In this document: in pieces, positions 1 to 10,798 of the stretch | How positions within the stretch are numbered: position 1 is the first letter of the stretch | How the letters are laid out: the number at the start of each line of letters is the position of its first letter | DNA from: Gracilaria domingensis | Lineage: Eukaryota; Rhodophyta; Florideophyceae; Gracilariales; Gracilariaceae | Direction: 5' to 3' | Length of the DNA stretch: 58,901 nucleotides | Assembly (NCBI GenBank): GCA_022539475.1 | Contig: VCMS01000333.1 | Coordinates: 1-58,901 of the forward strand | Program-made: the position numbers and the translations under genes | Notes under the pieces: model-generated | Told to the model about the DNA's origin: nothing | Database searches by the model: none | What the model saw: the letters and a program-made list of their open reading frames with translations, nothing else

Positions 1-42
1 TGATGTTGTAACCAGACACCGAGATTCATGGCCCCAAGGAAT

Positions 43-1191
43 TCACCGCTTCTCGAACTCGTCGCTATCGGAGCTCACGAGGTTCATATACTCTCGACGA
101 GGTGGGGGTGGGGCAGACTTGGTCGAAGAAGGTTCGGCATTACCGGAAGTTTTAGGGGTTTTCGTCAGTTCAATATCAGGTTTCGCGTGAATGCCGACAT
201 GGAACCCTGCCGCATGACGCATATCCTGTATCGGTTTCCATAGCAACTCCGAAAACTTCTGAAATCGAGCAGGCAACTCACCGGAGTCAGAACCAGATAC
301 GGTATCCATCCGTATCTCCGAAAACTCTATCCAGTTCCTCATCTGATCAGCCCGTAAGCTATAGAGGCTATCGTGGGTGCATATGGTTTCGAGGTCTGTC
401 AAAAACTCCTTAGCCAGTATTCGCAGGTTTGTATCGCATTCATCACTCAAGGTCTCCACCGATCCACTAGTACTGCTCTGTGGCACATCCTTTGTGTTGA
501 ATCGAGTACTCTGGCTTGGCGGGGCATAACCAGACTCCCGTGTCTCTAGCGCTGTATACTTCAACGTCTGCATATTCATGTAAATGTATGGTTTCACCAT
601 GTGCTGAACGTTCGTGTATCCAAGATGAGCCGCAAAACAACTCCATGCCCATACGACCTCACTGATAGCGAATCCCAGTCGATCACAGTTGTCTTTGGAG
701 AACGACGTAAAAGTGGGTATGTACACAGATGGTGCATGGTTCACTTTTCGTTTCTTTTTCGGTTGTTTCTTCTTCATCATTCGGATGTTGTCGTTCTCTC
801 CCATTATGTGGCCGAGGTATGATAAGTATATAACGACCTCAAATGGGTTCACAGCTGTTGGTGGGATGAACACTGTCGTCTTCAGAACCTGCTTTCTCCT
901 GGTCATGAAATAACCAACCAGGCATCGCACCGGTAGGTATATACCCATATCCATAGAGAGAAGGAAAAAATCGCGCAGTCTCTGGTCCTCATCCCCGTCC
1001 TTCTTGTCAAGAAGCTTCGTTACAAGATATCGTTGTTCCACAGGTTTGTTATTCACAACACTCTTTCGCAGCTGTTGCAGTGTCAAGTTCTGGAGGTTCT
1101 TGGAGTTAGTGGCCTCCTCAAACATCTTCCTTGCCTCCGGAATATCCTTATAGTTCTCGGCGCAGAACTCTATTAACCCTCTAAACCCCAC
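43..1191 (-). CDS. Nuclear protein with weak p300/CBP (KAT11-like) acetyltransferase resemblance
   Basis: This is an open frame of about 382 codons. It has no ATG at its 5' edge: it opens just after an in-frame stop at 1204-1206, and the first internal ATG is near 1125. The true start, or an upstream exon, is therefore unresolved. A lysine-rich stretch near residues 140-150 contains PKKKRKV, identical to the SV40 nuclear localisation signal. After it, 'VYIPTFTSF', a hydrophobic helix and 'HLGYTNVQHMVKP' follow the order and spacing of the p300/CBP HAT core (VYISYLDS, a helix, then GYTTGHIWACPP). The C-terminus is Ser/Asp-rich. The gene is divergent from the ParB/dioxygenase gene across a palindromic promoter region. 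Coding status is likely; the HAT relationship is a by-eye inference, and a catalytic role is not claimed. Confidence 0.5.
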   Translation of the reverse strand: MGFRGLIEFCAENYKDIPEARKMFEEATNSKNLQNLTLQQLRKSVVNNKPVEQRYLVTKLLDKKDGDEDQRLRDFFLLSMDMGIYLPVRCLVGYFMTRRKQVLKTTVFIPPTAVNPFEVVIYLSYLGHIMGENDNIRMMKKKQPKKKRKVNHAPSVYIPTFTSFSKDNCDRLGFAISEVVWAWSCFAAHLGYTNVQHMVKPYIYMNMQTLKYTALETRESGYAPPSQSTRFNTKDVPQSSTSGSVETLSDECDTNLRILAKEFLTDLETICTHDSLYSLRADQMRNWIEFSEIRMDTVSGSDSGELPARFQKFSELLWKPIQDMRHAAGFHVGIHAKPDIELTKTPKTSGNAEPSSTKSAPPPPRREYMNLVSSDSDEFEKR

Positions 1192-1355
1192 GTCCCTTGG
1201 CGATCAGGGCCTCCATCGCTGTTTGCCAAAGCATCGCGAAGAACCAAGAAAAGTCTGACATATGCATGGAACGCCGGAGGCGGAGCACTCATGTCGATAG
1301 GATGTATCTCCTCTCCAACATCGGTGGAATCCATCGCTTCAGCGCAAACAACGGA

Positions 1356-1450
1356 GGCGAGCCTTTAAATGGCGACTTACGCTGGGCACCCCCGCTTTCG
1401 GCAGCTCCTCCCAGCGCACTGCCAGTCTCGTCCGTGTCCGTGTCCGCTCG
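1356..1450 (-). promoter_or_regulatory. Leftward arm of inverted duplicated promoter
   Basis: This segment is the near-perfect inverse of about 2710-2808. Each arm has a TATA-like TTTAAA (about 1362-1368 here) facing its own gene, with the same Cys/Gly-rich upstream sequence. It probably drives the leftward gene that ends at 43. Confidence 0.55.
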
Positions 1451-1596
1451 GAGCGATAGCGTCGCGTGTCGGAGCGATAGCGTCGCGTGTCGGCCACGTC
1501 GCGATTCGGAGCTATTGCAACGGTCCCGTATTGTGCTAAAAGTCGCGGATCAAGTGGATGTGAAGCGCTAGTTTTCTCTAGTTTGATATATGTGTA

Positions 1597-2524
1597 CGGC
1601 GTGTGCAGCGAAATCACTGCCGGAAGTGCCGGGAGGAGTGTTTTGGGAGGTCTCCGGAAGGCGCCGGAATGTGACCAGAACGTGCCCGCGGGCGGGGGGG
1701 TCCGGTCGTGTTAGGGTAGGTACCCTAACACGACCGGACCCCCCCGCCCGCGGGCATAAAATCGCACATCTTTCAAAAAATCGTCCAAAATGTGCCCGCG
1801 GGCGCGGGGGTCCAGTCGTGTTAGGGTAGCTACCCTAACACGACCGACCCCCCCCCCCCCCGCCCGCGGGCACGTTTTGGACGATTTTTTGACACGCTCT
1901 GGAGACCTCCCAAAACACTCCTCCCGGCACTTCCTGTACCCACTGCGTCACCTCAGTGCACCATCCGGGAAATTAGGGAGTGTCTGGAGGGTGGAGAAGA
2001 CGGGATGGTCACCTCAGTGCACCATCCCGGAAATTAGGGAGTGTCTGGAGGGTGAAGATGACGGGATGGTGCACTAAGGTGACGCAGTGGGTACAGGAAG
2101 TGCCGGGAAAAGTGTTTTGGGAGGTCTCCGGAGGGTGCCAGAATGTGGCCAGAACGTGCCCGCGGGCGGGGGGGGGTCGGCCGTGTTAGGGTAGGTACCC
2201 TCACACGACCGGCCCCCCCCCGCCCGCGGGCACGTTTTGGGCGATTTTTTGAAAAATGTGCGATTTTATGCCCGCGGGCGGGGGGGTCCGGTCGTGTTAG
2301 GGTACCTACACTAACACGGCCGACCCCCCCGCCCGCGGGCACGTTTTGGACGATTTTTTGAAAAATGTGCGATTTTATGCCCGCGGGCGGGGGGGTCCGG
2401 TCGTGTTAGGGTACCTACCCTAACACGACCGACCCCCCCCGCCCGCAGGCACGTTCTGGCCACATTCCGGTGCCTTCCCGGGACCTCGCAAAACACGCCG
2501 CCGCGCAGTGATTTCGCTGCACCC
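1597..2524. repeat. Nested palindromic block with five GC-rich hairpin units
   Basis: The outer arms (about 1597-1700 and 2450-2524) are inverted copies of each other. Inside are five palindromic units at 1684-1755, 1794-1871, 2158-2231, 2270-2340 and 2379-2450. Each is bounded by GCCCGCGGGC (or a one-base variant) followed by a G- or C-run, with a centre like GTGTTAGGGTA-GGTACCCTAACAC. They are separated by a spacer with short A/T runs. The middle (1911-2130) holds a second inverted repeat and a 61-bp direct repeat starting at 1949 and 2010. No coding potential is seen. It could be a foldback element or a replication or recombination hot spot. Confidence 0.8.
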
Positions 2525-2709
2525 GGCCGCCGGTACGTTGACGCCGCTGTCCACGTGTATTTGCGGGAGTAGGCTGTACATGGAAGTGAATGAGTGTACT
2601 CTTGACTACTATGCAAAGCATCTGAAGAGCATGATTAGAGAACGCGACCATTGCTCGCGTGAGTCATCATTGCGCGAACTCCACGACTCTAAAGCGTACA
2701 ATCAGTGTG

Positions 2710-2808
2710 CGAGCGGCCACGGACAGGACACGGACGAGACTGGCAGTGCGCTGGGAGGAGCTGCCGAAAGCGGGGGTGCCCAGCGTAAGTCGCCATTTAA
2801 AAGGCTCG
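2710..2808 (+). promoter_or_regulatory. Rightward arm of inverted duplicated promoter
   Basis: This is the inverse copy of 1356-1450, with a TATA-like TTTAAA at about 2797. It lies about 80 bp before the ATG at 2879 and is the probable core promoter of the ParB/dioxygenase gene. Confidence 0.55.
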
Positions 2809-2878
2809 CATCCGTTCTTGTATCGTCCAGAGCGAGCGTATTGTTGATATACACCTTTCACTGCAATAGCTGTTCAAG

Positions 2879-5800
2879 ATGAAGCCAACTCGTGTTCGAA
2901 AGCGTACGCAAAGCGTGACTCCTCGCACTCGGCGGAGCACTCGATTATTGCAAGGTGGAATGCGGCTTTCTCTGCAGATGGATATTGAGGATGAAGGAAA
3001 GGTGATAGTCGGGGAAGTGTTCTACGCCGCGAGTTGCACGGGAAGCAATTTGACCCAGGTCTTGTGGTGGTTCATAATATTCTCATCAGTCAAAGCGGTC
3101 AGACGTTCTACCCTTACCGGGCGGAGGGCCTGGATCTTCCACAATATATCCAGGATCTCCGGACGGCCGCTCCTTGGGATGAGAAAATGATGGAACCGGT
3201 GGCAGCCAGCATTCCGGCGTCGAAGCGAGGAACGGTGAGCGCTATGAGTGAGGTGATGACGCCGACAAGCCGCACGGAGCCAATTCGAAGTTCATCAACA
3301 CCGAGAGGTAGCGCATCAGTAGCACCTCCGCGGGCAGGTCCGTCGTCTTTTACGAAGCGGTCTATGGAGACGAGAGCATCCCCAGCTACGAAGCGGACAG
3401 GTCAAACAAAGTCTACCTTCGCTGCGAAGCCCACTGCGTCGAAAAGGGCTTCTCCTGCGATGAATCAGACCGTCGACACAAGGGGATCTTCTCCGTCGAA
3501 ACAGACGGTTCAGCAGGGGACGGCTGTGCAAGAGGAGGAAGATGAGATCATGAAAGGTACCCTTCCAGACGCGGATGCGCAATCCGCGCAAGGAGCTGGT
3601 CCATCTGTACCCCAAACTGCACCAGAAACTGAGGAGCAGCAGGACGATGACGTTGTGCTTCTGTCCGCAAGAATGGCACGTTCAAGTGTTTCTGGCGAGC
3701 GGTCTGGAACACAAGGGACACCTACTCGGAGCAAGACGTACAGACGAATTCGTCAGAAGGTACCAAAGGTGAACCTCAATCAGTACCGGATGGTTGCTGT
3801 TACTGTTGACATCACTCTGGTGGACACTCCGCCCAATTTACTCCGTGGAGTAAGTAAACGCCACGTTGAAGCCCTTGTGAAGAGTATGGAGGAGCGGGGG
3901 ATATTGCAGTCGATGGGTTCTCCAGTGGTGGCCTTACAAGATGCTACTACGGGAGAGAGGGATACTGACAAGGGACGCCTAACGAAGAAGTGCTTCATTG
4001 TAGATGGTTTTGCATCGTCTGAAAGCTATACAATATTTAGCAGCGACTGGTACACCGAAGTGGAACCGATTAGCCAAGTTTTGGCGTTGCAACCTGCTGA
4101 TACGAAGAGATGGGAGGCCCATTGGGATGAAGGAATTGTTATGTGTTGCTTCGTACCTCAATGAGTCGACGAGTACCATGCGAAGGATGATGTTTGCAGA
4201 CAAGATACACTCTATAGTTAGTGTGGTCGCCATTCTAATTGAAGATGTTGAAGGGGTGACGCCGGCAGACGTGGATCCTGCAGAAGTGACAGAAGTGTTG
4301 AAGGAGAGCCAACTGATTGGGACTGTGCAAGAGCGTCAGTACCTGAGATATGCCAATTTCGCCCTGCAACTCATGTCTCGTGAGGGAATGCTGGCCCATT
4401 TCGAGGATATATGTGAGACTGTGAGTGACATAGGTCTCACACATCTGTCCCATACTCCGCTATATGTTTTGGATGCCGAGGAGTTTTCCTTCATTCTTGA
4501 TTGTCTTCAGATGTTTCTATTGAAGGGCAAGTCGACGAAGACGAAGCAATGGAAAAGCTTTGAGGAGGTTCGAGGTTTCTTTTATGATAGAGCAGTGTCT
4601 CTGTTCCGCGCGGCTAGAGCAGTGAGGAATGAACTGAACGAGGAAGAGTCCATGGAAGTGTTCCTGAAACGAGAAGTCAGTCTTTCTGCTCCATCGAATG
4701 AAGATGACCTTGAAGACCCAGACAACAACGCAGCTGTGTATCAGTTCCTTTTGGGACAAGTTGTGAACTTCAACACATTGCCGCGTGTTCGGAGCAGGAC
4801 GAACTCAGTTAGAACTGCCACGACTTCCGTTCAGAATCGATTGCGGACGATGCTCAAGGTAATTCCGCCCCCGCACCAGTGAAGCAGTCCGTGACGAAGA
4901 GGAGGACTCCCGCTGCTGCTGCTGCAACATCTGCCAGTGAAGAAGGGGAGCCGCGAAGAAGTGCACGAGAACGGGCGCAGGTGAGTTATAGGGAAATTGA
5001 GCACGGGCGAAATCGAGGTGCCATAGAAGTTCTGGATAGCTCTGAAGAAGAACAGCGGGCTCCGCCGAAGAAGAAACGGAGAAAGACTTTCACATAACAG
5101 ATGAGATCTACTCTGAACAGCATGACACCGGATGACCTGATGTCTCAACTAAATGAACATGTGCTGAGAGGAAGGTCGATGAAGGTTCAGTTCGTGGCAT
5201 TGGGAGAGGGAGCGAATGCAGAGAACGCAGGCAGTTCTGCATTTGTGGATGACGAAGAGCTTCTTTCTGTGACCGTTCCACGGGTTGTCACCGTCGAGAA
5301 AGATGCTGCGCCAGACGATCAGCAAGAGACAGGTGGGGGGTCATTTGATGACGAGTTACCTACAGCTCTTCCGGAATCTGAGGAGCACGGACTTGTTCGA
5401 GGTGACCCATATGTTGGCCCACCGAACCCATCATGGTGCGGGTATGCCAGGCTGAGACCGCAGGAATGGCAAGGGAAGAACGTAATTGAGCACAAGGACC
5501 CCTGGCTCAGAGTCATTCACTTGCCGAAGGGACATAGGTCGGAGCTGCTAAGTGTCTCGAATCTCAGAGATGTACACCATCTTGTCTTTTGGCACGCTGC
5601 AAGGGCTGAACATCGCCTACGGGCGGAGACATTTGGTATGCAGTATCCTCGTACTCGACCGATAGGTATGGATGATGAAGAGGTGCTGTGGGTTGCTGCG
5701 AAGGAGCATGACGAATTTGGGCAAATGTTCTTCGCCCGAATGCAAGCTGAGCTAAGGCAGAATGTATTGCGTGCTTGATGGTTTTGCGACGGATAATGGT

Positions 5801-6772
5801 GTCCCTAAATGGGAGGAGTTGGAAGAAGTTCGGGAGTTCGGAGATGTGTCGGGGAAGTTGGTGGACTTCTTCGAGAATGAGTATGGAGCGATGCCGGATA
5901 TACGGAAAGGAGAGGAACAGAAGTCGTTTGTTCAAATAATCAACGATGATGAAGGATGAAAGGACGGTAGCGATGGACCATTTGAGGGGAGAGTGATGTC
6001 GACACGTTGGGGTACGGTGGAGAAGCCGGAGGATAATGAGGAGCTCAGGTGGGTTGTAAGGTCGCGTGCTTTACTTGATGTTCGAATGGGTACAATTACT
6101 GCGGCTTTGGGACTATGGGACAATGAAAGGGAAGCTGTGAAGATGTACACTCCGAAAACTGGTGGTCGATTTCTGGGGACGACGAGAAAGTGTAAGCGCC
6201 AGACGCTGCACACCGACTTCAGTGGTCTGGTTACGAAGGAAACAATGAATACTGGCAACCCCGGATACTTTGTAATGGCCTCTGGGAAAGAGGGCTTTCC
6301 TCTCTGGGTGAGCGCTGGAAGCCATCAACTGGTGGGGATGAACAACCAACAGTTGCGAGTGATGTCGGAGGTGTATCCAGCGAAGAAGATAATCATCCCA
6401 CCGTACTCTGTATTCGTGGGCCGTGGGGATGTGACACATGCTGGAGCAAGTGGGAAGGACAAGGTGGATAGGCCGGAGTCTATGGATTTGCTGGTTAGAT
6501 ACCACATGTACATGGTACCAGAGGGCTACGCACTACCTGATGCTGTTCATCGGGTGCGGGATTTCCGACCCACGTTTGTCAATGGTGACGAGAAGGAGGA
6601 GGCGGAGGATGAACTGTTGTCCGATAAGGAGGGAGGGGCGGTTGACATGGACGAAGACCAAATGGTCGTGGAGATTGGTGTGGAAGCGGACGCTGGTAGA
6701 ACCGAAATGCTCGAGAGTAGTAGTGATGACTATTTGCCAATAATGAGGCTGCGAGCGCCTCGAAGTGGATGA
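2879..6772 (+). pseudogene. Broken ParB-like / 2OG-Fe(II) dioxygenase-like gene
   Basis: One long gene seems to be split over six open segments. Breaks are: a frame change near 3030 (a 32- or 44-nt GT-AG intron would also fit the phase), a frame change near 4012 in GGTTTTGCAT, a frame change near 4870, a stop at 5095, a frame change near 5762 and a stop at 5957. The first half has a ParB/sulfiredoxin-type domain: a segment around 'LVKSMEERGILQ', then 'FIVDG' in one frame continuing as 'HRLKAIQYL' in the next, which together match the G-x-H-R core of ParB. The last segment (5993-6772) has a double-stranded beta-helix dioxygenase pattern: HTD (iron ligands), 'LWVSAGSH', 'GRGDVTHAG' (distal His) and 'RYHMY' (possible 2-oxoglutarate Arg). 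A SIM-like 'IEVLDSSEEE' lies near 5030. Targets are unknown. I call it a pseudogene; assembly errors or recoding are the alternatives. Confidence 0.6.
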
Positions 6773-7036
6773 GAATGAGATGATTAGTAAATTATGTGTG
6801 TCTTGCGAGTATTAAGAGTAGTATACTATTACAAGGCTATACATATGAACATAGAAAAGGTGCGGCAGGCTGGTAATTGAACAAATGTCAAACGTCTTTG
6901 GTCCAGTTGCGTCTAATTGCAACATGCCAAATGCTCGGTATCGTTAACATCATTGGTGGCACCAGTCAATTCGCAATTGAACATGTAGCGTCCTAATATT
7001 TCTGAAACTGCACTTAAGGTTGCTTTTAAGAGAAGT

Positions 7037-7929
7037 ATGAAACTGAGAAGTCTATACAGTTCCTGTCTATGCAGTACTTGTGGCAGTATGGTGACTGTAT
7101 CAGGAAAAATGGCAGAGGAACAGAGAGACTTGGCGGAAATTTTACCAAATACCTTGTCTAAGTTCATATATGCCAATGGTTACGGTATATTAAGTTCCGT
7201 TGATGGAACGTTGAGAAGAGAAGGAGAGTCAATTCCAGAAGAAGTTGTGAAGTGTATGAAGTTCATTGACGAACGTGTTGGTTTCGGACTTGTCACAGGG
7301 GGTGATGTGGGCGACGTGGAGGGGAAAATGGAAGGACTCGGAGACTATAAGTTTGGTGTCTCGGCGAATCATGGAGCTTTCCTGCGTTTCTCTGACGAGA
7401 GGGAATTAAGGGTGCATTCAATGATCACACCCTTGACCACACTGTTGACGGACTACTGTTCCTGGCAAGGGATTTGAATAGGAGGCATGGTATTGTGAAT
7501 GATGATGACAAGGGGTTCGTGGAGACCAGAAGTGATAGTGGCCTTCCCAATTTCGTGTACAACAAACTGTGGCAGTGGAAAGAAGAAGTGGATTCTGCTA
7601 TTGGGGACCTGTTGCAGAAGATGGATGCGTTTGTTATCTATCCCGGCGATAAAGGTTGCGAAATTGTGGACAAGCGATACACAAAAGGAAGCGGAGGAGA
7701 AAATCTTGTGGATAATGAACCGAGATTTATTGATACGGATGACGTCGTGACGTTCGGAAGTGCTTTGAGCGCCGGGCCTTTGAATGAGGTAGGCGTGTAC
7801 GGCGTTCACGTCAAAGAAGATTGTATCCCGGGTGGAGTACACAACCCTGTTCAAAAGCGTGGAGGATGTACATTCGACAATTATGTTGGTGGCTCTGTTG
7901 TACGGCTACGAGGAAAAGCAGCACGATAA
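7037..7929 (+). pseudogene. HAD-family (IIB/Cof-like) phosphatase paralogue A, decayed
   Basis: HAD hydrolases use a nucleophilic Asp in DxDGT. Here motif I reads 'LSSVDGTL', so the first Asp is Ser. Motif II reads 'TGGD' where the paralogue at 8001-8950 has 'AGRD'. A -1 frame change near 7408 separates the N-terminal and C-terminal halves. The frames join well there, giving an arm that ends in 'SDSGLPNFVYN', which matches the paralogue 'KDSGLPNFTYN'. A degenerate motif IV, 'TFGSALSAGPLNE', follows. The C-terminal tail differs from the paralogue. Both the altered nucleophile and the frameshift suggest loss of phosphatase activity. The substrate is unknown. Confidence 0.6.
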
Positions 7930-8000
7930 AAACCACCATGAATCATAGAAGGGTATTGAGATATATACGACACTTTTATTACTGAGATCTCATATCATAG

Positions 8001-8950
8001 CTAAGTATTACAGGCATCGTAGCACTGGAAACAAATTCCAAGAGCATTTCTGAACCATTGACACTTGCATTTTCTGTACCCGTACAGTTCTGCCACCCTT
8101 CTGATGGTCTCATGCACGTCCTCCACGCCATCAACAAGATATGTTACCGCTGCTGGATGGTCTTCTCCCTACACATGAACTGCCAGGGTTGCCATTTCAT
8201 ATAGAGGGCCATCATTGGAAGCATTCCCGAAAGCAACGATTAAATATGTGTCGAACTGGGGGTCGTTTCAACCAAGGCTAGCGCCCCACTATTTTTCGTG
8301 AAACGAATGTCCCCTATGTCACAGTTTTCATCTTGAGGGTACGCAACCAGGTTCGGAAAGGATGTCAACACTTTTGAAATACCGGAGTTAACTTCTGTTT
8401 TCCACTTCGACAGTCCATTGTACGTGAAGTTAGGGAGTCCACTGTCTTTTCTAGTGCTCACCACTGCTTGTTGACGCTCTTCGTGAAGTCCGTGCGATTC
8501 ATTTAAGGAGAGTGCAAGTCTCTCAAGTTCGGCTGCACATCTTTCGTAGCCTTCCCTGTCAAGGTCCTGATCAATTTCGGTACCATTGGATAATCTCACC
8601 CGTGCGCCTTGGTTTCCAGAGATGCCAAAAGTGTAGCCACCCAGGTGCTCCATGAAATTCTCGGCATCCTCTATATCTCGCCCAGCAGCAATTCCGAAAC
8701 CAACGAGTGCGTTGATGTACTTCATGCATTTGACTGTTTCGGCAGGAATGTTCTCCCCAGCTCTTTTCAGAGTACCGTCAACATCACTAATCACGGCGTA
8801 GCCATTTTCGAATATTTCGTTAGCCAGCTGCTGAGGAGTTACTTCTTGGGCTCTAACTTCTGAGTTATACATGTTTTGAAAGCTTTCGAAAGGGTTCGTT
8901 TTGCAAATGAGTGTGGGTATACGAATGAGAAGGATGTGATTGATGTTCAC
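8001..8950 (-). pseudogene. HAD-family (IIB/Cof-like) phosphatase paralogue B, C-terminus broken
   Basis: This gene is convergent with paralogue A. The N-terminal half is open and has a good HAD motif I ('ISDVDGTL') and motif II ('AAGRD'); the likely start is the ATG near 8872 rather than 8950. The first frame ends at 8240. Shifting one base near 8255 recovers 'VAFGNASNDGPLYEMA', a motif IV relative with the first Asp changed to Asn. It is followed by 'LAVHV', an in-frame TAG, and then 'VTYLVDGVEDVHETI', as expected for the HAD C-terminus, ending at 8001-8003. One frameshift and one stop therefore break it, with the catalytic half preserved. A truncated protein could still be made. Confidence 0.6.
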
Positions 8951-9498
8951 AAGGTGTTTCGTAGTATAAAAAGAGTCTAAGAACGACTATATACGGGTAT
9001 TGTAGTACTGTTTTAAAACTTTACTACGACGAGAAGCTTTTGCATCGATTTGCAGTAAAGAAAGGATGATTTAGTCATGAATTATATGTACGGGTTCAAG
9101 TGGGTAAAGAAAACTATGAATATCTTCAACATGAGCTTAGAAATCAAGATCAGTAAAACAACCTCCATTAAGGGTTGAAACCCATAAAAGGTTTACCTTA
9201 CTTTATACGGGTGCCCCAAGTATTGCAAAGCCTTAGTTCTTCAGAAATACCACAATTTTGTACTTGTTTCGTTACTACTATCGTGCACTTTAATGATATG
9301 GAATGACCATTTTCTATCTAGCAAAATCTTAGCGAAGTATTAGTGATAAGGGATGTAGGATTTAAAGGGGCATATTTGAACCACAGAAGGACGAACAATA
9401 TAAGTAATGTAATAAAAACAGGTCATTTCGATAAAGTAACTTTTATGTTTAACTATCTCTAAAAGGTTTACAACAGCGAAAAGTCATGTGTTCTAACC
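8951..9498. other. AT-rich intergenic region
   Basis: I see no gene, RNA or clear repeat here. It separates the HAD paralogue B from the 3' end of the ketopantoate-reductase-like gene. Confidence 0.5.
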
Positions 9499-10401
9499 TC
9501 AAAGCTGGGGGAATGGGGAGGGGGATAACTTTTCCTTAACAACGTTGACGTAGTTTGTATGAAAAGGAGCGGGGTCACCGCCTACAATGTTTCTTTCTTG
9601 GCGGAAAAAGTCGTAGAAGTACGCGTTCCTAAACTGAAAGTCGGAGAAAGAAGTAGGGAAGCCAACGAGAGTTTTCCCATATGCAAGAAGTCGCCCAACG
9701 GTCTCTTCCAGGTTGAAAGTAGTACCTGTCTTAAGCGAAACTATCTTCAACAGCTCTTTCATTATTGTGAGCACAACCGTACTGCACTCCGTAGCGACTA
9801 CGTCCATAGGAATGAAACCTCTTGAGGCCCCGACGATGTTGAACGCTGATAGCCACACGAGCTTCTCATAATAGCTTACGAGAAATGTGTCTTCGTCGAC
9901 AACCCCGCAAGTGAGACCCATAGACCTAAACCTGTCTGCAACGTTGGAGGCCCACTTTCCTGTTGCGACAGTGACACCATCCGGACTTTGAGGAGTGACA
10001 CCATCCTGCGGAGCTGCGTTTCTTGAGGGGACACCAACGTATAGGACAACTTTTGAACATGTGTCCACACCGAGCTTCGAAACCAATGGTATGATGTCTC
10101 CATTCTGGAAGAAAACGAGATTCTCTCTGAGCGAATAAGGGCAAGCCTGAATTACGGTCTCCAGGGTGTTCGTTCTTCCACAAACTAGTATCGGTACATC
10201 AGAAAGATGAGAGGTAGCAGCCATGCTGCAGAATTCGTGTGCGGAAATGACCGTATCTTCTTCGTTCGCCAGCATGGTACCTATACGCCCCCTTCCAACA
10301 ATAACGGCCCGAGTCCTTCGGGCGGGAGATGAGGCCTGAGGGACGTCAGAGTATCTGGGACTCGGAGGCGGAGTGGGAGGCATGTCGGACTGGGAGTTCA
10401 T
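9499..10401 (-). CDS. Ketopantoate-reductase-like (ApbA/PanE) oxidoreductase
   Basis: From the ATG at 10401 this encodes 300 residues, the usual size for 2-dehydropantoate 2-reductase family proteins. The frame stays open for 67 more codons upstream, but that part is Ser/Pro-rich and promoter-like, so I prefer 10401. A Pro/Ser-rich leader (about 30 residues) precedes a Rossmann nucleotide-binding motif, 'VIVGRGRIGTML', lacking the canonical third Gly position. The C-terminal half has 'YYEKLVWLSAFNIVGA', resembling the family helix that carries the catalytic Lys and Asn, and 'ETVGRLLAYG'. The family reduces ketopantoate or related 2-oxo acids with NADPH. The exact substrate here is an inference. 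The frame is intact. Confidence 0.6.
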   Translation of the reverse strand: MNSQSDMPPTPPPSPRYSDVPQASSPARRTRAVIVGRGRIGTMLANEEDTVISAHEFCSMAATSHLSDVPILVCGRTNTLETVIQACPYSLRENLVFFQNGDIIPLVSKLGVDTCSKVVLYVGVPSRNAAPQDGVTPQSPDGVTVATGKWASNVADRFRSMGLTCGVVDEDTFLVSYYEKLVWLSAFNIVGASRGFIPMDVVATECSTVVLTIMKELLKIVSLKTGTTFNLEETVGRLLAYGKTLVGFPTSFSDFQFRNAYFYDFFRQERNIVGGDPAPFHTNYVNVVKEKLSPSPFPQL

Positions 10402-10798
10402 TGCAAGTGTTCGAATGTTTTTGTGTGACGATAGAAATGGAAGATGGGGCGGAGAACTGCTGGGGTAAAGAGTGATACTTAAGTAAAAACGGTTGGGAAG
10501 CGCAGAACGGGAACATGGTTCACTTTGTGAAAGTGAGCGAAATGTATGATATGTGATTGTACTGAATGAATGATAGGGCTTGTATGAGACGACAAGCCAC
10601 AAAGTGTGATGATGTTTTATGAAAGGTAGGTTGAAGAGTAGAAAGTGTGCAATGAATGAAACTGATTTCGAACCTGAGTTGTAAAGTAGTTGTAAAGTAC
10701 GAGTTACGGGGAGCTTGAATACAGGATGAAAGGAGCCATTTTGGCTTCATAAATGACGTGAACGGGTTCTATAGCTTCACTTGGATTGCCATAATTAA

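Noticed and set aside
1684..2450. Telomere or telomeric repeat
   Set aside because: The TTAGGG hexamers occur once per palindrome and not as a tandem array.
3034..6772. Programmed frameshifting to join the ParB/dioxygenase segments
   Set aside because: There are at least four frame changes in both directions and two stops, and no slippery site with a structure is evident. Decay or error is simpler.
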